From Bacillota bacterium (GTDB taxonomy: Bacteria > Bacillota > Clostridia > Christensenellales > UMGS416), in the NCBI GenBank assembly GCA_023410875.1, contig JAEYPH010000059.1, positions 1-23,093 on the forward strand: a stretch of 23,093 bases of DNA, in the 5' to 3' direction. Positions 7,643 to 14,743 of the stretch are shown here, in pieces. A program made the position numbers and the translations under genes. The notes beneath the pieces are model-generated. The model saw only the letters and a program-made list of their open reading frames with translations. It ran no database searches and was not told the DNA's origin. The stretch's first letter is position 1. Each line of letters starts with the position of its first letter.

Positions 7643-9235
7643 ATGGCTTTTTTCAAACGCAATGCCTTTGTGCTTACGCTGGTGCTGCTGCTGGCGCTGG
7701 CCGCAGCGGCGCTGGCATGGGAAGCGCACCCGGCGGACCCTGGCGACGGCTTTCGCAACGAACCGGCGGGGCAGGAGCTCGTGCAGACATGGCCGCAGGC
7801 CCAGGGCCTGAGCCGCTACGCGCTGGCACTGGCGCTGCACCCTGAGCAAAAGACGCTGACCGGCACGCTGGACTTCACCTATGTGAACGCCGAGGACCGC
7901 CCCATGGGCGAGCTGCACTTCCTGCTGTACGCCAACAGCCACCGCCGCCAGCAGTACGGCATCTTCCAGGCCGATGAGCTGAGCAACGCCTACCCCAATG
8001 GCTTTTCCAGCGGCTCCACGGACATCCGAGCCGTGACCATCGCCGGCGCGGACACCGCCTGGACGGTCACCGGGGAGCAGGAGCAGGTGCTGCGGGTGCA
8101 GCTTGGGGGGCCGGTGCCCCCCGGCGGCACGGCGCAGGTGCGCATTGAGTACCAGGTGACCATCCCCAACTGCTACGGCCGCTTCGGCTACGGCGAGCAC
8201 ACGATGTCGCTGGTCAACTGCTACCCGGTGCTCTCGGTATACGAGGACGGCCAGTGGCACGACTACCCCTACTATCCCGTGGGGGATCCGTTCTTCAGCG
8301 AGGTTGCCGATTATGAGGCCACCATCACCGCGCCCCGGGCATACACGCTGGCGGCCACCGGTGTGCTGACGCGGGAGAATGCCGGGCAGGACAGCCTGTG
8401 GCGCGTGCAAGCCCCCGCCCGGCGGGATTTCGGCTTTGTGGCCAGCGATCTCTTTGCCGTGCGCCAGGGCACGGTGGATGGTGTCACCGTGCGCAGCTAT
8501 TACCTGCGCGACCAGCGCGGCGGCTACGGCGGCGCATTTGGGAACGGCGCCCCCGCTGGCGACGGTGGCGCATTGGAGACGGCCATGGACAGCCTGGAGC
8601 TGTTCGGCAAGACCTTCGGGCCCTACCCCTACGGGGAGTATGCCGTCGTGCAGAGCGACTTCTTCATCGGTGGCATGGAATACCCCGGCATGGTGCTCAT
8701 AGACGCCACGCTGTATCACAACAGCCTGGCCAACGATGTGGTGCGAGACATCGTCGTGAGCCACGAGACCGCTCACCAGTGGTGGTATGGCGTCGTAGGC
8801 GGCGACGAGGTGCAAGACCCGTGGCTGGACGAGGGGCTCACCGAGTTCTCCACGCAGCTGTTCTTTGAGTTGGAGCGGCCGGAGCGGTTCAATCGGCTGT
8901 ATCAGCGGCAGATGGACTACATGCTGGCCCATCGCCGCGACGCCCAGGAGCAGGTACGCACCTTGGGGGAGCCCCAGCCCTCGGTCACGCTGCCGACCCA
9001 TGACTTCTCCGACGGCCTGGATTACTCGGCCTGGGTGTATGACCGCGCGGCGGGCATCCTGAGGGAGCTGCGCAGGGAGATCGGCGACGAGGCGTTCTTC
9101 GGCGCACTGCGCGAGTATTATGCCCAACGCCGCCTGGCTGTGGCCACCGCGAAGGACCTGATCAGCGCCTTTGAGCGCGTAAGCGGGCAGAATCTGGCCG
9201 ACTGGTTCGCCCAACGGCAAAACAGGGCAGAATAG
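7643..9235 (+). CDS. M1-family zinc metallopeptidase (gluzincin aminopeptidase), secreted or membrane-anchored
   Basis: A 530-residue protein. Residues 1-27 form a classic signal or anchor sequence (basic FFKRN, then VLTLVLLLALAAAALA). The gluzincin site is complete: HETAH at 374-378, with the third zinc ligand Glu397 in DEGLTEF, 18 residues after the second histidine. GGMEYP (343-348) is a variant of the GxMEN exopeptidase motif, and YDRAAGIL fits the late catalytic tyrosine region. The C-terminal ERAP-like domain of large M1 enzymes is absent, as in many bacterial M1 proteins. It probably trims peptides outside the membrane. AAGGAG (7632-7637) sets the ATG; an upstream TTG at 7619 is not needed. 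It is followed 33 bp later by the M23 endopeptidase. Confidence 0.85.
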   Translation: MAFFKRNAFVLTLVLLLALAAAALAWEAHPADPGDGFRNEPAGQELVQTWPQAQGLSRYALALALHPEQKTLTGTLDFTYVNAEDRPMGELHFLLYANSHRRQQYGIFQADELSNAYPNGFSSGSTDIRAVTIAGADTAWTVTGEQEQVLRVQLGGPVPPGGTAQVRIEYQVTIPNCYGRFGYGEHTMSLVNCYPVLSVYEDGQWHDYPYYPVGDPFFSEVADYEATITAPRAYTLAATGVLTRENAGQDSLWRVQAPARRDFGFVASDLFAVRQGTVDGVTVRSYYLRDQRGGYGGAFGNGAPAGDGGALETAMDSLELFGKTFGPYPYGEYAVVQSDFFIGGMEYPGMVLIDATLYHNSLANDVVRDIVVSHETAHQWWYGVVGGDEVQDPWLDEGLTEFSTQLFFELERPERFNRLYQRQMDYMLAHRRDAQEQVRTLGEPQPSVTLPTHDFSDGLDYSAWVYDRAAGILRELRREIGDEAFFGALREYYAQRRLAVATAKDLISAFERVSGQNLADWFAQRQNRAE

Positions 9236-9268
9236 TACAGCGACATAGAGATACGAAGGAGAAATCCC

Positions 9269-10813
9269 TTGGCAAGACTGGGACACGATCATCGCCGGCG
9301 CTATGTGCGCCCGCAGCCGCGGCTGCGCGGCATGCCGGTGGCCTTTGGCCCGCGGCCCACGCCGCTGTACGGCGGCACGCCCCAGCTTTCTCTGCGGGTC
9401 CGCCGAAGGCCGCTGCCGCTGGGCGCGCTGGCGCTCATCGTGGCTGTAGCCGCCGTGCTCACGGCGGCCACGCTGGGCATCGTGGCGCTGGCCTCGGCGC
9501 CCAAGCCCGTGGCGGCGTCGCAGGTGCTCTTCGATGGCCGCGCCATTGGCATAGTGGCCGACGAGAGCCAGGCCGAGGACGCGCTGTCGGCGCTGACCGA
9601 CGATCTGAAGACGACTTATGGCATGGACATCGCCGCTCTGCCGCCGCTTACCTTCCAGAAGGTGCGCTGCGATCCGCAGTTGGTTTGCACCAAGGAGCAG
9701 ATCGCCCGGGCCATCAAGGCCAATCTGGATGTCAAGGTGCTCTCGGCGGTCGTCGTGGTGAACGACCGGCCGGCGGTGGCGCTGCACACCCAGACCGAGG
9801 CGCAGCAGGCGCTGGACGCCGTGCTGGCCTTCTATCAGGACGCCCCGGCCAGCCGCAACCGCACCAATATCGGTTTCGTGGAGAACGTCGCTGTACAGCA
9901 AATGCCCATGGACTATAGCCTCGTGTGCGACGTTGAGACCGCCGTGCGCACGCTCTCAGTGGGAGCCGATGTGGAGGATAACATCGTGGAGGCTCAGAAG
10001 GGCGACAGCCTTTCCCGCATCGCCAAGCGCGAAGGCCTCAAGGTCAGCGACTTGCGCCGCGCCAACCCCGGCCTGGCCGGCACCGACATCATACAGCCCG
10101 GCGACCGCATCAACGCCATCAAGCCCACGATGTGGGTCAACGTGCGCTTCACTGAGACCGTCAGCCGCAAGGAGTCCTTGCCCTTCGAGACCGTGGAGCA
10201 GCCCGATGACACGCTGTTCACGTCTCAGAAGAGCGTGAAGCAGGAGGGCAAGAAAGGCACCCGCGAGGTTGTGGCCCGCGTTACCTACATCAGCGGCATG
10301 GAGGCCGGTAAAGAAATCTTAAGCGAAACGGTGACCGAGCCGGCGCAGGACCGCATCGTGCTGCGCGGCACCAAGAAGGTGCCCACCAATGTGGATGGCG
10401 GCACCGGCGGTGCGACCGCGGGCAGCGGCTTCTCCTTGCCGCTCACGAGCTACCGGCTCACGTCCACATTCAAAAAGCGCACGTTGATGGGCGTGACCCG
10501 TTGGCATTACGGCATAGACCTGGCTGCGCCTACCGGCACGCCGATCTATGCCTCCAAGGCCGGCACGGTGAGCTTCTCGGGTTCGGCGTCGGGCTATGGC
10601 TTGCTGGTGAAGCTGAACCACGGAAGCGGCGTGGAGACCCGCTACGGCCACTGTTCCAAGCTGCTGGTCAAGAAGGGGCAGCAGGTCAAAAAAGGCCAGA
10701 TCATCGCGCTGGTGGGCAGCACCGGCCGCAGCACCGGGCCGCACCTGCACTTCGAGATTCGCATCAACGGCAAGGCCGTCAACCCGGAAAACTATGTAAA
10801 GGTGAAACACTGA
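9269..10813 (+). CDS. LysM-G5-M23 membrane-anchored cell-wall endopeptidase
   Basis: A 514-residue protein. The order is a basic, proline-rich cytoplasmic N-terminus (1-50), one TM helix (about 51-76), an extracytoplasmic region of unknown fold (80-235), LysM (about 239-284, EAQKGDSLSRIAKREG to QPGDRI), a G5-like domain (about 285-368), and a LytM/M23 peptidase domain (about 388-510). The zinc and catalytic residues of M23 are present: His413 and Asp417 in HYGID, His461 in GHCS, and His492/His494 in PHLHFE. It should cleave peptide cross-links of peptidoglycan while held at the membrane. The start is TTG at 9269, preceded by AGGAGA with good spacing. It is probably co-transcribed with the M1 peptidase and ends right at a strong hairpin. 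No sporulation-specific promoter was seen for it. Confidence 0.88.
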   Translation: MARLGHDHRRRYVRPQPRLRGMPVAFGPRPTPLYGGTPQLSLRVRRRPLPLGALALIVAVAAVLTAATLGIVALASAPKPVAASQVLFDGRAIGIVADESQAEDALSALTDDLKTTYGMDIAALPPLTFQKVRCDPQLVCTKEQIARAIKANLDVKVLSAVVVVNDRPAVALHTQTEAQQALDAVLAFYQDAPASRNRTNIGFVENVAVQQMPMDYSLVCDVETAVRTLSVGADVEDNIVEAQKGDSLSRIAKREGLKVSDLRRANPGLAGTDIIQPGDRINAIKPTMWVNVRFTETVSRKESLPFETVEQPDDTLFTSQKSVKQEGKKGTREVVARVTYISGMEAGKEILSETVTEPAQDRIVLRGTKKVPTNVDGGTGGATAGSGFSLPLTSYRLTSTFKKRTLMGVTRWHYGIDLAAPTGTPIYASKAGTVSFSGSASGYGLLVKLNHGSGVETRYGHCSKLLVKKGQQVKKGQIIALVGSTGRSTGPHLHFEIRINGKAVNPENYVKVKH

Positions 10814-10863
10814 AACTGCAATAAAGAAGCGGCCCTGCGATGGGCCGCTTCTTTATTGCAGTT
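10814..10863. terminator. Perfect 22-bp hairpin, bidirectional terminator
   Basis: Arms 10814-10835 and 10842-10863 are exact reverse complements with a 6-nt loop (TGCGAT). The GC core (GCGGCCC) and the outer CTTCTTTATT tract give U-rich stretches on both strands. It lies between the convergent M23 gene (stop 10811-10813) and the tlp paralogue, whose stop codon (10855-10853) is inside the right arm. Confidence 0.85.
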
Positions 10864-11080
10864 GGTTCTGCTGGTGCTCCGAATCCTCGTGGAGCTTCTG
10901 GCGAAGGTTTTCCAACGCCTGTTCTTTGTGCTCCATGGATTGGCGCAGTTCCGCCCGTATGGCGTCGTCGTCGGTCTGCTGCACCAGCGCCTCGTCGGCC
11001 TTCAGGTTCATCAGCGTGCGCTGTTGGTTGTTCTTCACATCCTGTGTGGTCTTGTGGCGGTTGTCCGGCTTGCTTTTCAT
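10853..11080 (-). CDS. Divergent Tlp-like small acid-soluble spore protein
   Basis: A 75-residue, highly polar protein related to the canonical Tlp encoded at 13532-13756. Both begin MK-x-x-P-D-(D/N)-R, have a run of Asn/Gln-rich helix, then a TDD/TDDP segment, KEQALENLRQ against REQALEGLRS, and end with DSEHQQNQ against DEAEHQNRQ. It has lost parts of the standard Tlp core (for example DNVERIQ and NTIQNI). Tlp proteins are small proteins made in the forespore; their exact role is unclear. AAAGGAG, 8 nt before the ATG, sets the start, and a sigma-G-like promoter precedes it. Its stop lies inside the terminator hairpin shared with the M23 gene. The paralogy is confident; the spore location is inferred. 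Confidence 0.72.
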   Translation of the reverse strand: MKSKPDNRHKTTQDVKNNQQRTLMNLKADEALVQQTDDDAIRAELRQSMEHKEQALENLRQKLHEDSEHQQNQLQ

Positions 11081-11108
11081 GTCGGCACGCTCCTTTGCTT
11101 GATGCCCC

Positions 11109-11137
11109 TAGTGTGCCAAATGCGCGAATGATTATGT
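11109..11137 (-). promoter_or_regulatory. Candidate sigma-G/F (forespore) promoter of the Tlp paralogue
   Basis: On the minus strand ACATA (11137-11133), a 17-nt spacer and CACACTA (11115-11109) resemble the forespore consensus (GHATR, about 18 nt, CATNNTA). It is about 28 bp before the ATG and lies between the synthetase stop and the tlp paralogue. Confidence 0.45.
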
Positions 11138-11143
11138 TGTGGG

Positions 11144-13138
11144 TCACAGGAGCTGGCTGGGGTGGCGGCTGAAGAAATCCACCCGCGGCTCCAGGAACGT
11201 AAGCGCATGGTTCTCAGGGTCCTTCATAAACGCGTAGACCGGTTCAAAGATGCACTCCCAGCTCCAGAAATCCGCGCCCAGGCCCAGGTACTCCCGGGCC
11301 ATTTCTGTGCCGTCCGGCGCGAAGGGGTGCATCAGCGCGATGGCTGTGCGCACGCCGTGGAAACCGTCGATCAGCGTCTGGCGGCGCAGCGCGTCGTCGC
11401 CGCCGGCATCCGCCATGCGCATGCGCTCCGCCCAGCGCTTGTTGATGGAGCGGATGTAGGTGTCCATCAGGCTTATGACCTGGTGCAGCTCGCAGCGGGC
11501 CATCAGGCGTTCGTATTCCAGGATGCACGCCTTGGCTTCCTCCAGCACGTCCTCGCTGACCGTTCCGACCGGCGCGCGGCCTTCGAAATAACGCTGGGCG
11601 GTGTAGAAACACGAGCGGATGGCCCGGTTGAGCACGTTGGTCAGCAGGTTGCCCTCCTTGAGCGCGGGGTCGGCCTGGTTGGGGTCGGCGGCGGGGTTCA
11701 GAGGCTTGGGCTTGAAGCCCACGCTGCGGATGCCCAACCCCAGCCCCAGGAAGTGCATGCGCAGCTGCTCGGGCGTGTAATGCTCCAGCAGCTGCGCGGC
11801 GGTGGGCGGCTTGACAGCGCCGCTGCTGCTGGCCTTCTTGTCCAGGAACAGCAGGTGGTTGTTGACGATCAGGTTGGTCAACTGCAGCGCGCCATCCGGC
11901 GGGTCGGCCAGAGGCTCGGGCCCCTGCTGGGCCAGGAACATCGCCGCCTGCGCCGGGCCGTAGAAGTACACGTTGTCCTGGCCGATGAATTGATACACGC
12001 CGGCATCTTTGGAGCACCACCATCTGCGCCAATCCTCAGGGGCTTGCCCCAACTGCTCCAGCGCGGCCATCGTGAAGGACATGGGCGCCCACAGCGATTC
12101 CGGCCACACCCATACGGTCAGCCCTTCCAGCCCCTCGAAGGCCGGCGCGGCCACGCCCCAGGGGATGTTGCCGGTCAGGCGGAAGGGCACCAGCGTCTTA
12201 CCCGTGCGAAAGCGGATGCCCGCGGCGGCCATCATCTCGCAGGCCACCTCCCGCAGGTCCAGGCGCTGGAACACCAGCGCCACGGAGGTTTTGCCTGCTT
12301 CGTCCATCAGCCCGTGGGGCGGCAGCCGGTCGCGGATGCCGTGGTAGTCCTCCAGCCGGTCCCTCTTTATGTACACCGCCGGCTTCTCCAGAAATTCCGC
12401 CATGCTCCGCACGGCGAAGGGGCGGCTGGTGGGCCTGGCCTCAAAATCGCGCAGCCACTGTTCCAGCAGGCCATAGAAGGCGTCCAGCCGGAAATACCAG
12501 TTTACGACGTCCCGCATTTCCGGCGTTTCGCCGCTCAGCGTGCTGCGCGGATGGATGAGCTCCGACGGCAGGTAGGAGTGCCCCAGCGAGCATTCGTCGG
12601 CATATCCAAACTCCGACGTGCAGCCGTCGATGGGGCACCTTCCCACGACCTGCCGGCCATTGAGGAACACGCCGCGCCGCGCGTCGTAGAACTGCGACGT
12701 CGTGAGCTTGACCAGATGCCCGTGCTCATACAGACCCTTCAGGAATTCGTCGGTCATCCGCCGGTGCAGCTCACCCGAACGGCCCAGCGCCGACGCGCCG
12801 TACAGGTCCAGGCTGATGCGGTAGTCGTCCAGCACGTCATTCTGCCGCTTATGATAATGGGCGACATACTCTTCCAATGTGCCTTGGAACTGCCCCTGCT
12901 CCGTAAGCCTGCGCCAGCTCTCCAGAATCGGGGAACCGTAGCAGTCGGTGCCGGACACGAACAGTACATTGTCCGTGCCGATGCGGTCCCGCAAAAAGCG
13001 CGCGTAACAGTCGGCGGGCACAAAAACCCCGCCGATGTGCCCCAGGTGCAGGTCCTTGTTGCCGTAGGGCATCCCAGCTGTCACAACCGCCCGCTGGGGG
13101 AAGGATGGCCGCTCGGTGACGTCCTTGTCAGTCTTCAT
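11144..13138 (-). CDS. MetRS-like class I aminoacyl-tRNA synthetase paralogue
   Basis: A 664-residue protein with the full layout of a methionyl-tRNA synthetase. It has a PYGNKDLHLGH class I signature (residues 24-34), GTDCYGSPI (63-71), a zinc-knuckle-like region with Cys168, Cys173 and Cys183, the late catalytic domain (VYQFIGQDNVYFY, 381-393), a KMSKS-position loop reading KKASSS (434-439), and a helical anticodon-binding-like C-terminus (about 495-640). Compared with true MetRS, KMSKS is degenerate. By hand alignment the pocket residues corresponding to E. coli Pro257, Tyr260, His301 and Phe304 read Leu, Pro, Tyr and Ala. It may charge something else or have a non-canonical role. The ATG at 13138 has AGGAG 7 nt upstream. 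It is controlled by a T-box leader (13172-13474). I cannot assign the amino acid. A housekeeping MetRS would have to lie elsewhere. Confidence 0.75.
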   Translation of the reverse strand: MKTDKDVTERPSFPQRAVVTAGMPYGNKDLHLGHIGGVFVPADCYARFLRDRIGTDNVLFVSGTDCYGSPILESWRRLTEQGQFQGTLEEYVAHYHKRQNDVLDDYRISLDLYGASALGRSGELHRRMTDEFLKGLYEHGHLVKLTTSQFYDARRGVFLNGRQVVGRCPIDGCTSEFGYADECSLGHSYLPSELIHPRSTLSGETPEMRDVVNWYFRLDAFYGLLEQWLRDFEARPTSRPFAVRSMAEFLEKPAVYIKRDRLEDYHGIRDRLPPHGLMDEAGKTSVALVFQRLDLREVACEMMAAAGIRFRTGKTLVPFRLTGNIPWGVAAPAFEGLEGLTVWVWPESLWAPMSFTMAALEQLGQAPEDWRRWWCSKDAGVYQFIGQDNVYFYGPAQAAMFLAQQGPEPLADPPDGALQLTNLIVNNHLLFLDKKASSSGAVKPPTAAQLLEHYTPEQLRMHFLGLGLGIRSVGFKPKPLNPAADPNQADPALKEGNLLTNVLNRAIRSCFYTAQRYFEGRAPVGTVSEDVLEEAKACILEYERLMARCELHQVISLMDTYIRSINKRWAERMRMADAGGDDALRRQTLIDGFHGVRTAIALMHPFAPDGTEMAREYLGLGADFWSWECIFEPVYAFMKDPENHALTFLEPRVDFFSRHPSQLL

Positions 13139-13171
13139 GCCATTGCTCCTTTTTACATTGATCATAGGGAA

Positions 13172-13474
13172 AAAGAAAAAGCCCCCGTCCCAGGACAAGC
13201 CTGGGGACGAGAGCCATTGCTCCGTGATACCACCCCAATTTGCCGACGCCTCGCGGCGACAGCCTCCCCATGTACGCCGCCGGCCACAGCCCGCGGGATA
13301 CACCGGCACGGTAACGGGTGCTCCCGTTGCAGCCTACCCCTGCTTGCGCAGGCTCGGTGCACCGCTCTGAGGCCTGTTCGATCCGCTTCACCCTGCCCGT
13401 TCTCAGCACCGGGGCTCTCTGTAAGGAGACGACGGGTCTACTATCCCTCTTCCTGGCGTTTGCTTGATATGTTG
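13172..13474 (-). promoter_or_regulatory. T-box riboswitch leader of the MetRS-like gene
   Basis: Read on the minus strand, all main T-box elements occur in order. There is a Stem I base (GAGG 13449-13446 pairing CCTC 13372-13369), an AGTA loop-E half (13442-13439) opposite GAA (13379-13377), the AGAGAG motif (13420-13415), a CCTGC-GCAA-GCAGG hairpin (13352-13339), the antiterminator T-box GGGGTGGTATCACGG (13236-13222), and a terminator. T-boxes sense uncharged tRNA: the specifier pairs with the anticodon and the bulge after TGG pairs with the acceptor end. Aligned on GAA-NNN-R, the specifier is CAG (13376-13374); a one-base shift gives AGG. No ATG is available at that position. The base after TGG is T, which would pair with discriminator A (or G by wobble). 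Confidence 0.88.
13176..13209 (-). terminator. T-box intrinsic terminator
   Basis: On the minus strand GTCCCCAGG pairs with CCTGGGAC around a short loop (one bulged C), followed by GGGGC and TTTTTC. It should be disrupted when the T-box sequence pairs instead with the bound uncharged tRNA acceptor end. Confidence 0.8.
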
Positions 13475-13480
13475 TTCCGT

Positions 13481-13509
13481 ATTATATGCGCCGGACGACG
13501 GAATGTAAA
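13481..13509 (-). promoter_or_regulatory. Sigma-A-type promoter of the T-box transcript
   Basis: TTTACA (13509-13504), a 17-nt spacer and a perfect TATAAT (13486-13481) on the minus strand. It places the transcript start near 13474 and lies between the tlp stop (13532) and the T-box leader. Confidence 0.75.
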
Positions 13510-13531
13510 GCAGTCTTCGACCGGCTCATGG

Positions 13532-13756
13532 TTACTTCTGTCGGTTCTGATGTTCCGCTTCGTCGCGGATTTCGCTGCGCAGGCCTTCCAGCGCCTGCTC
13601 CCGGCGGGCGTTCTTGGCGGCCAGGTCGTCGCGCAGCTCGGGGTCGTCGGTCTCGGCGATCATGTCCTCGGCGTCGCGTATGTTCTGTATCGTGTGGTCG
13701 ATGTTGTGCTGTATCCGCTCTACGTTGTTGCGGCGGTCATCGGGATTGGGTTTCAT
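13532..13756 (-). CDS. tlp: Small acid-soluble spore protein Tlp
   Basis: A 74-residue polar protein with the Tlp family pattern: MKPNPDDRRNNVERIQ at the N-terminus, an NTIQNI-like central helix (here HTIQNIRDAEDMI), ETDDPELRDDL, then ARREQALEGLRSEIRDEA and a polar tail. Tlp (SspT in Bacillus) is a minor protein of the spore core made only in the forespore. AGGAG lies 8 nt before the ATG at 13756; upstream in-frame codons are not needed. A strong forespore promoter match sits upstream. Together with the paralogue at 10853 it brackets the T-box synthetase gene. The presence of tlp is good evidence that the organism, or a recent ancestor, sporulates. Confidence 0.9.
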   Translation of the reverse strand: MKPNPDDRRNNVERIQHNIDHTIQNIRDAEDMIAETDDPELRDDLAAKNARREQALEGLRSEIRDEAEHQNRQK

Positions 13757-13783
13757 CGTGCATGCTCCTTTGCCGTTTTGGCA

Positions 13784-13813
13784 TAGCATGCCGCGGGTAA
13801 CCGACAGTTATGC
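13784..13813 (-). promoter_or_regulatory. Sigma-G/F (forespore) promoter of tlp
   Basis: On the minus strand GCATA (13813-13809), exactly 18 nt, then CATGCTA (13790-13784). This matches the known forespore consensus (GHATR-N18-CATNNTA) at every fixed position. It is about 28 bp upstream of the tlp ATG. Confidence 0.75.
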
Positions 13814-13894
13814 GATGCATGCATTCGGATAAATAATAGCGAATGCTTTGATAGTTCGCTGTGGCTTATCACTTGCACTTGCTATAAACACTTG

Positions 13895-14695
13895 TTAGGT
13901 ATAAGTAGTATATATTACTGTAGCGAAAATAAATTCATCAATAACAATGTGCACGTAGATTTGACTTCCAGTATATACAACCACATATCTATAAACTTCT
14001 TCTTGGACCACTGTCCAATCAAGAAAAATATGTCCTTTACTGGTATGACTTTGGTCAACGTCTCCGCAGAACACTACAATATATATATTATCGTAGATGC
14101 GTGATCCAACTTCCGGTAATAAATAATTTGAAATATCCATTGCCGAATGATAATAGTCTTTAGTATCGGTGTCTAGTATGGGCGCATATGTATAGTAAAT
14201 GCTATCTGTAACCCAATTATTTATTTCAGATTGGTAAGCTTCGCTTACCTCAAAGACAGCATGGCTCCTTGCTAATTTCTCTAGAACTCGTTCCAATCTA
14301 TGACTTTCAAAAACGAATACGGATGTTTGCTTATCACTGCTGATAAGCTTGCCTTTAGCAAATTCGTCTATCTCATTTTTTGCGCATTGATAAATTCTAC
14401 TGTATTTACTCTTTCGATCATTATCAAATGAGTAATATTTATTATCTTTTTCTTCTAGCACCTTAATTAGGAACCACGAATAAAGCTCATCGGTGGAAAA
14501 AGAATTATTGCATTTCTTACATGCGGGTACTAGAGAAAGCTCTCTAGGATACGGCTTCCTGAGGAAAACTTTTGATGGAGTATGTTCTCTAGTGTCTGCC
14601 AAAAGCCCACAATATATGCAATAGCTTGCATGATGAGAACCAAGAGTTATTCTATGCCTAAGTCTATCATCGCCTAGATATGGTCTATATCTCAT
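13895..14695 (-). CDS. HNH-like zinc-finger protein, AT-rich and probably acquired
   Basis: A 266-residue protein. The N-terminus has a treble-clef, HNH-like arrangement: Cys26-x2-Cys29 (CIYCG), Glu37-His38 (REHTPSK), then Cys59-x2-Cys62 followed by Asn63 (CKKCNN). This resembles the HNH_5 type of endonuclease domain (CIYCG, xREHxxPK, CKxCN). The remaining 200 residues, rich in Tyr, Ile and Asp, are not recognised. A nuclease activity is plausible, but the HNH catalytic histidine and metal site are inferred from the pattern only. The base and codon use is markedly AT-rich against GC-rich neighbours, pointing to horizontal transfer. No restriction, methylase or toxin-antitoxin partner is adjacent. 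The ATG at 14695 is preceded by AAGGTGG with 8-nt spacing. Confidence 0.7.
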   Translation of the reverse strand: MRYRPYLGDDRLRHRITLGSHHASYCIYCGLLADTREHTPSKVFLRKPYPRELSLVPACKKCNNSFSTDELYSWFLIKVLEEKDNKYYSFDNDRKSKYSRIYQCAKNEIDEFAKGKLISSDKQTSVFVFESHRLERVLEKLARSHAVFEVSEAYQSEINNWVTDSIYYTYAPILDTDTKDYYHSAMDISNYLLPEVGSRIYDNIYIVVFCGDVDQSHTSKGHIFLDWTVVQEEVYRYVVVYTGSQIYVHIVIDEFIFATVIYTTYT

Positions 14696-14712
14696 ATAAA
14701 CCACCACCTTGC

Positions 14713-14741
14713 TTATAAGCTTTTTCTTAATAGCAACTCAA
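14713..14741 (-). promoter_or_regulatory. Weak promoter candidate for the HNH-like gene
   Basis: On the minus strand TTGAGT (14741-14736), a 17-nt spacer and TTATAA (14718-14713), 18 bp before the start codon. It sits in the 48-bp gap after the FAD oxidoreductase stop. The match is moderate and the region is AT-rich, so it could be chance. Confidence 0.3.
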
Positions 14742-14743
14742 TT

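Noticed and set aside
7586..9901. 771-codon open frame on the minus strand opposite the M1 and M23 peptidase genes
   Set aside because: It is antisense to two genes with complete catalytic motifs, starts in the middle of the second, and has no recognisable domain or start site. It reflects GC-rich codon bias only.
11162..13786. Long open frame on the plus strand antisense to the synthetase, T-box and tlp
   Set aside because: It runs through a T-box leader and opposes three supported genes. It has no ribosome binding site and an amino-acid make-up (His, Arg, Gly, Gln rich) typical of antisense frames in GC-rich DNA.
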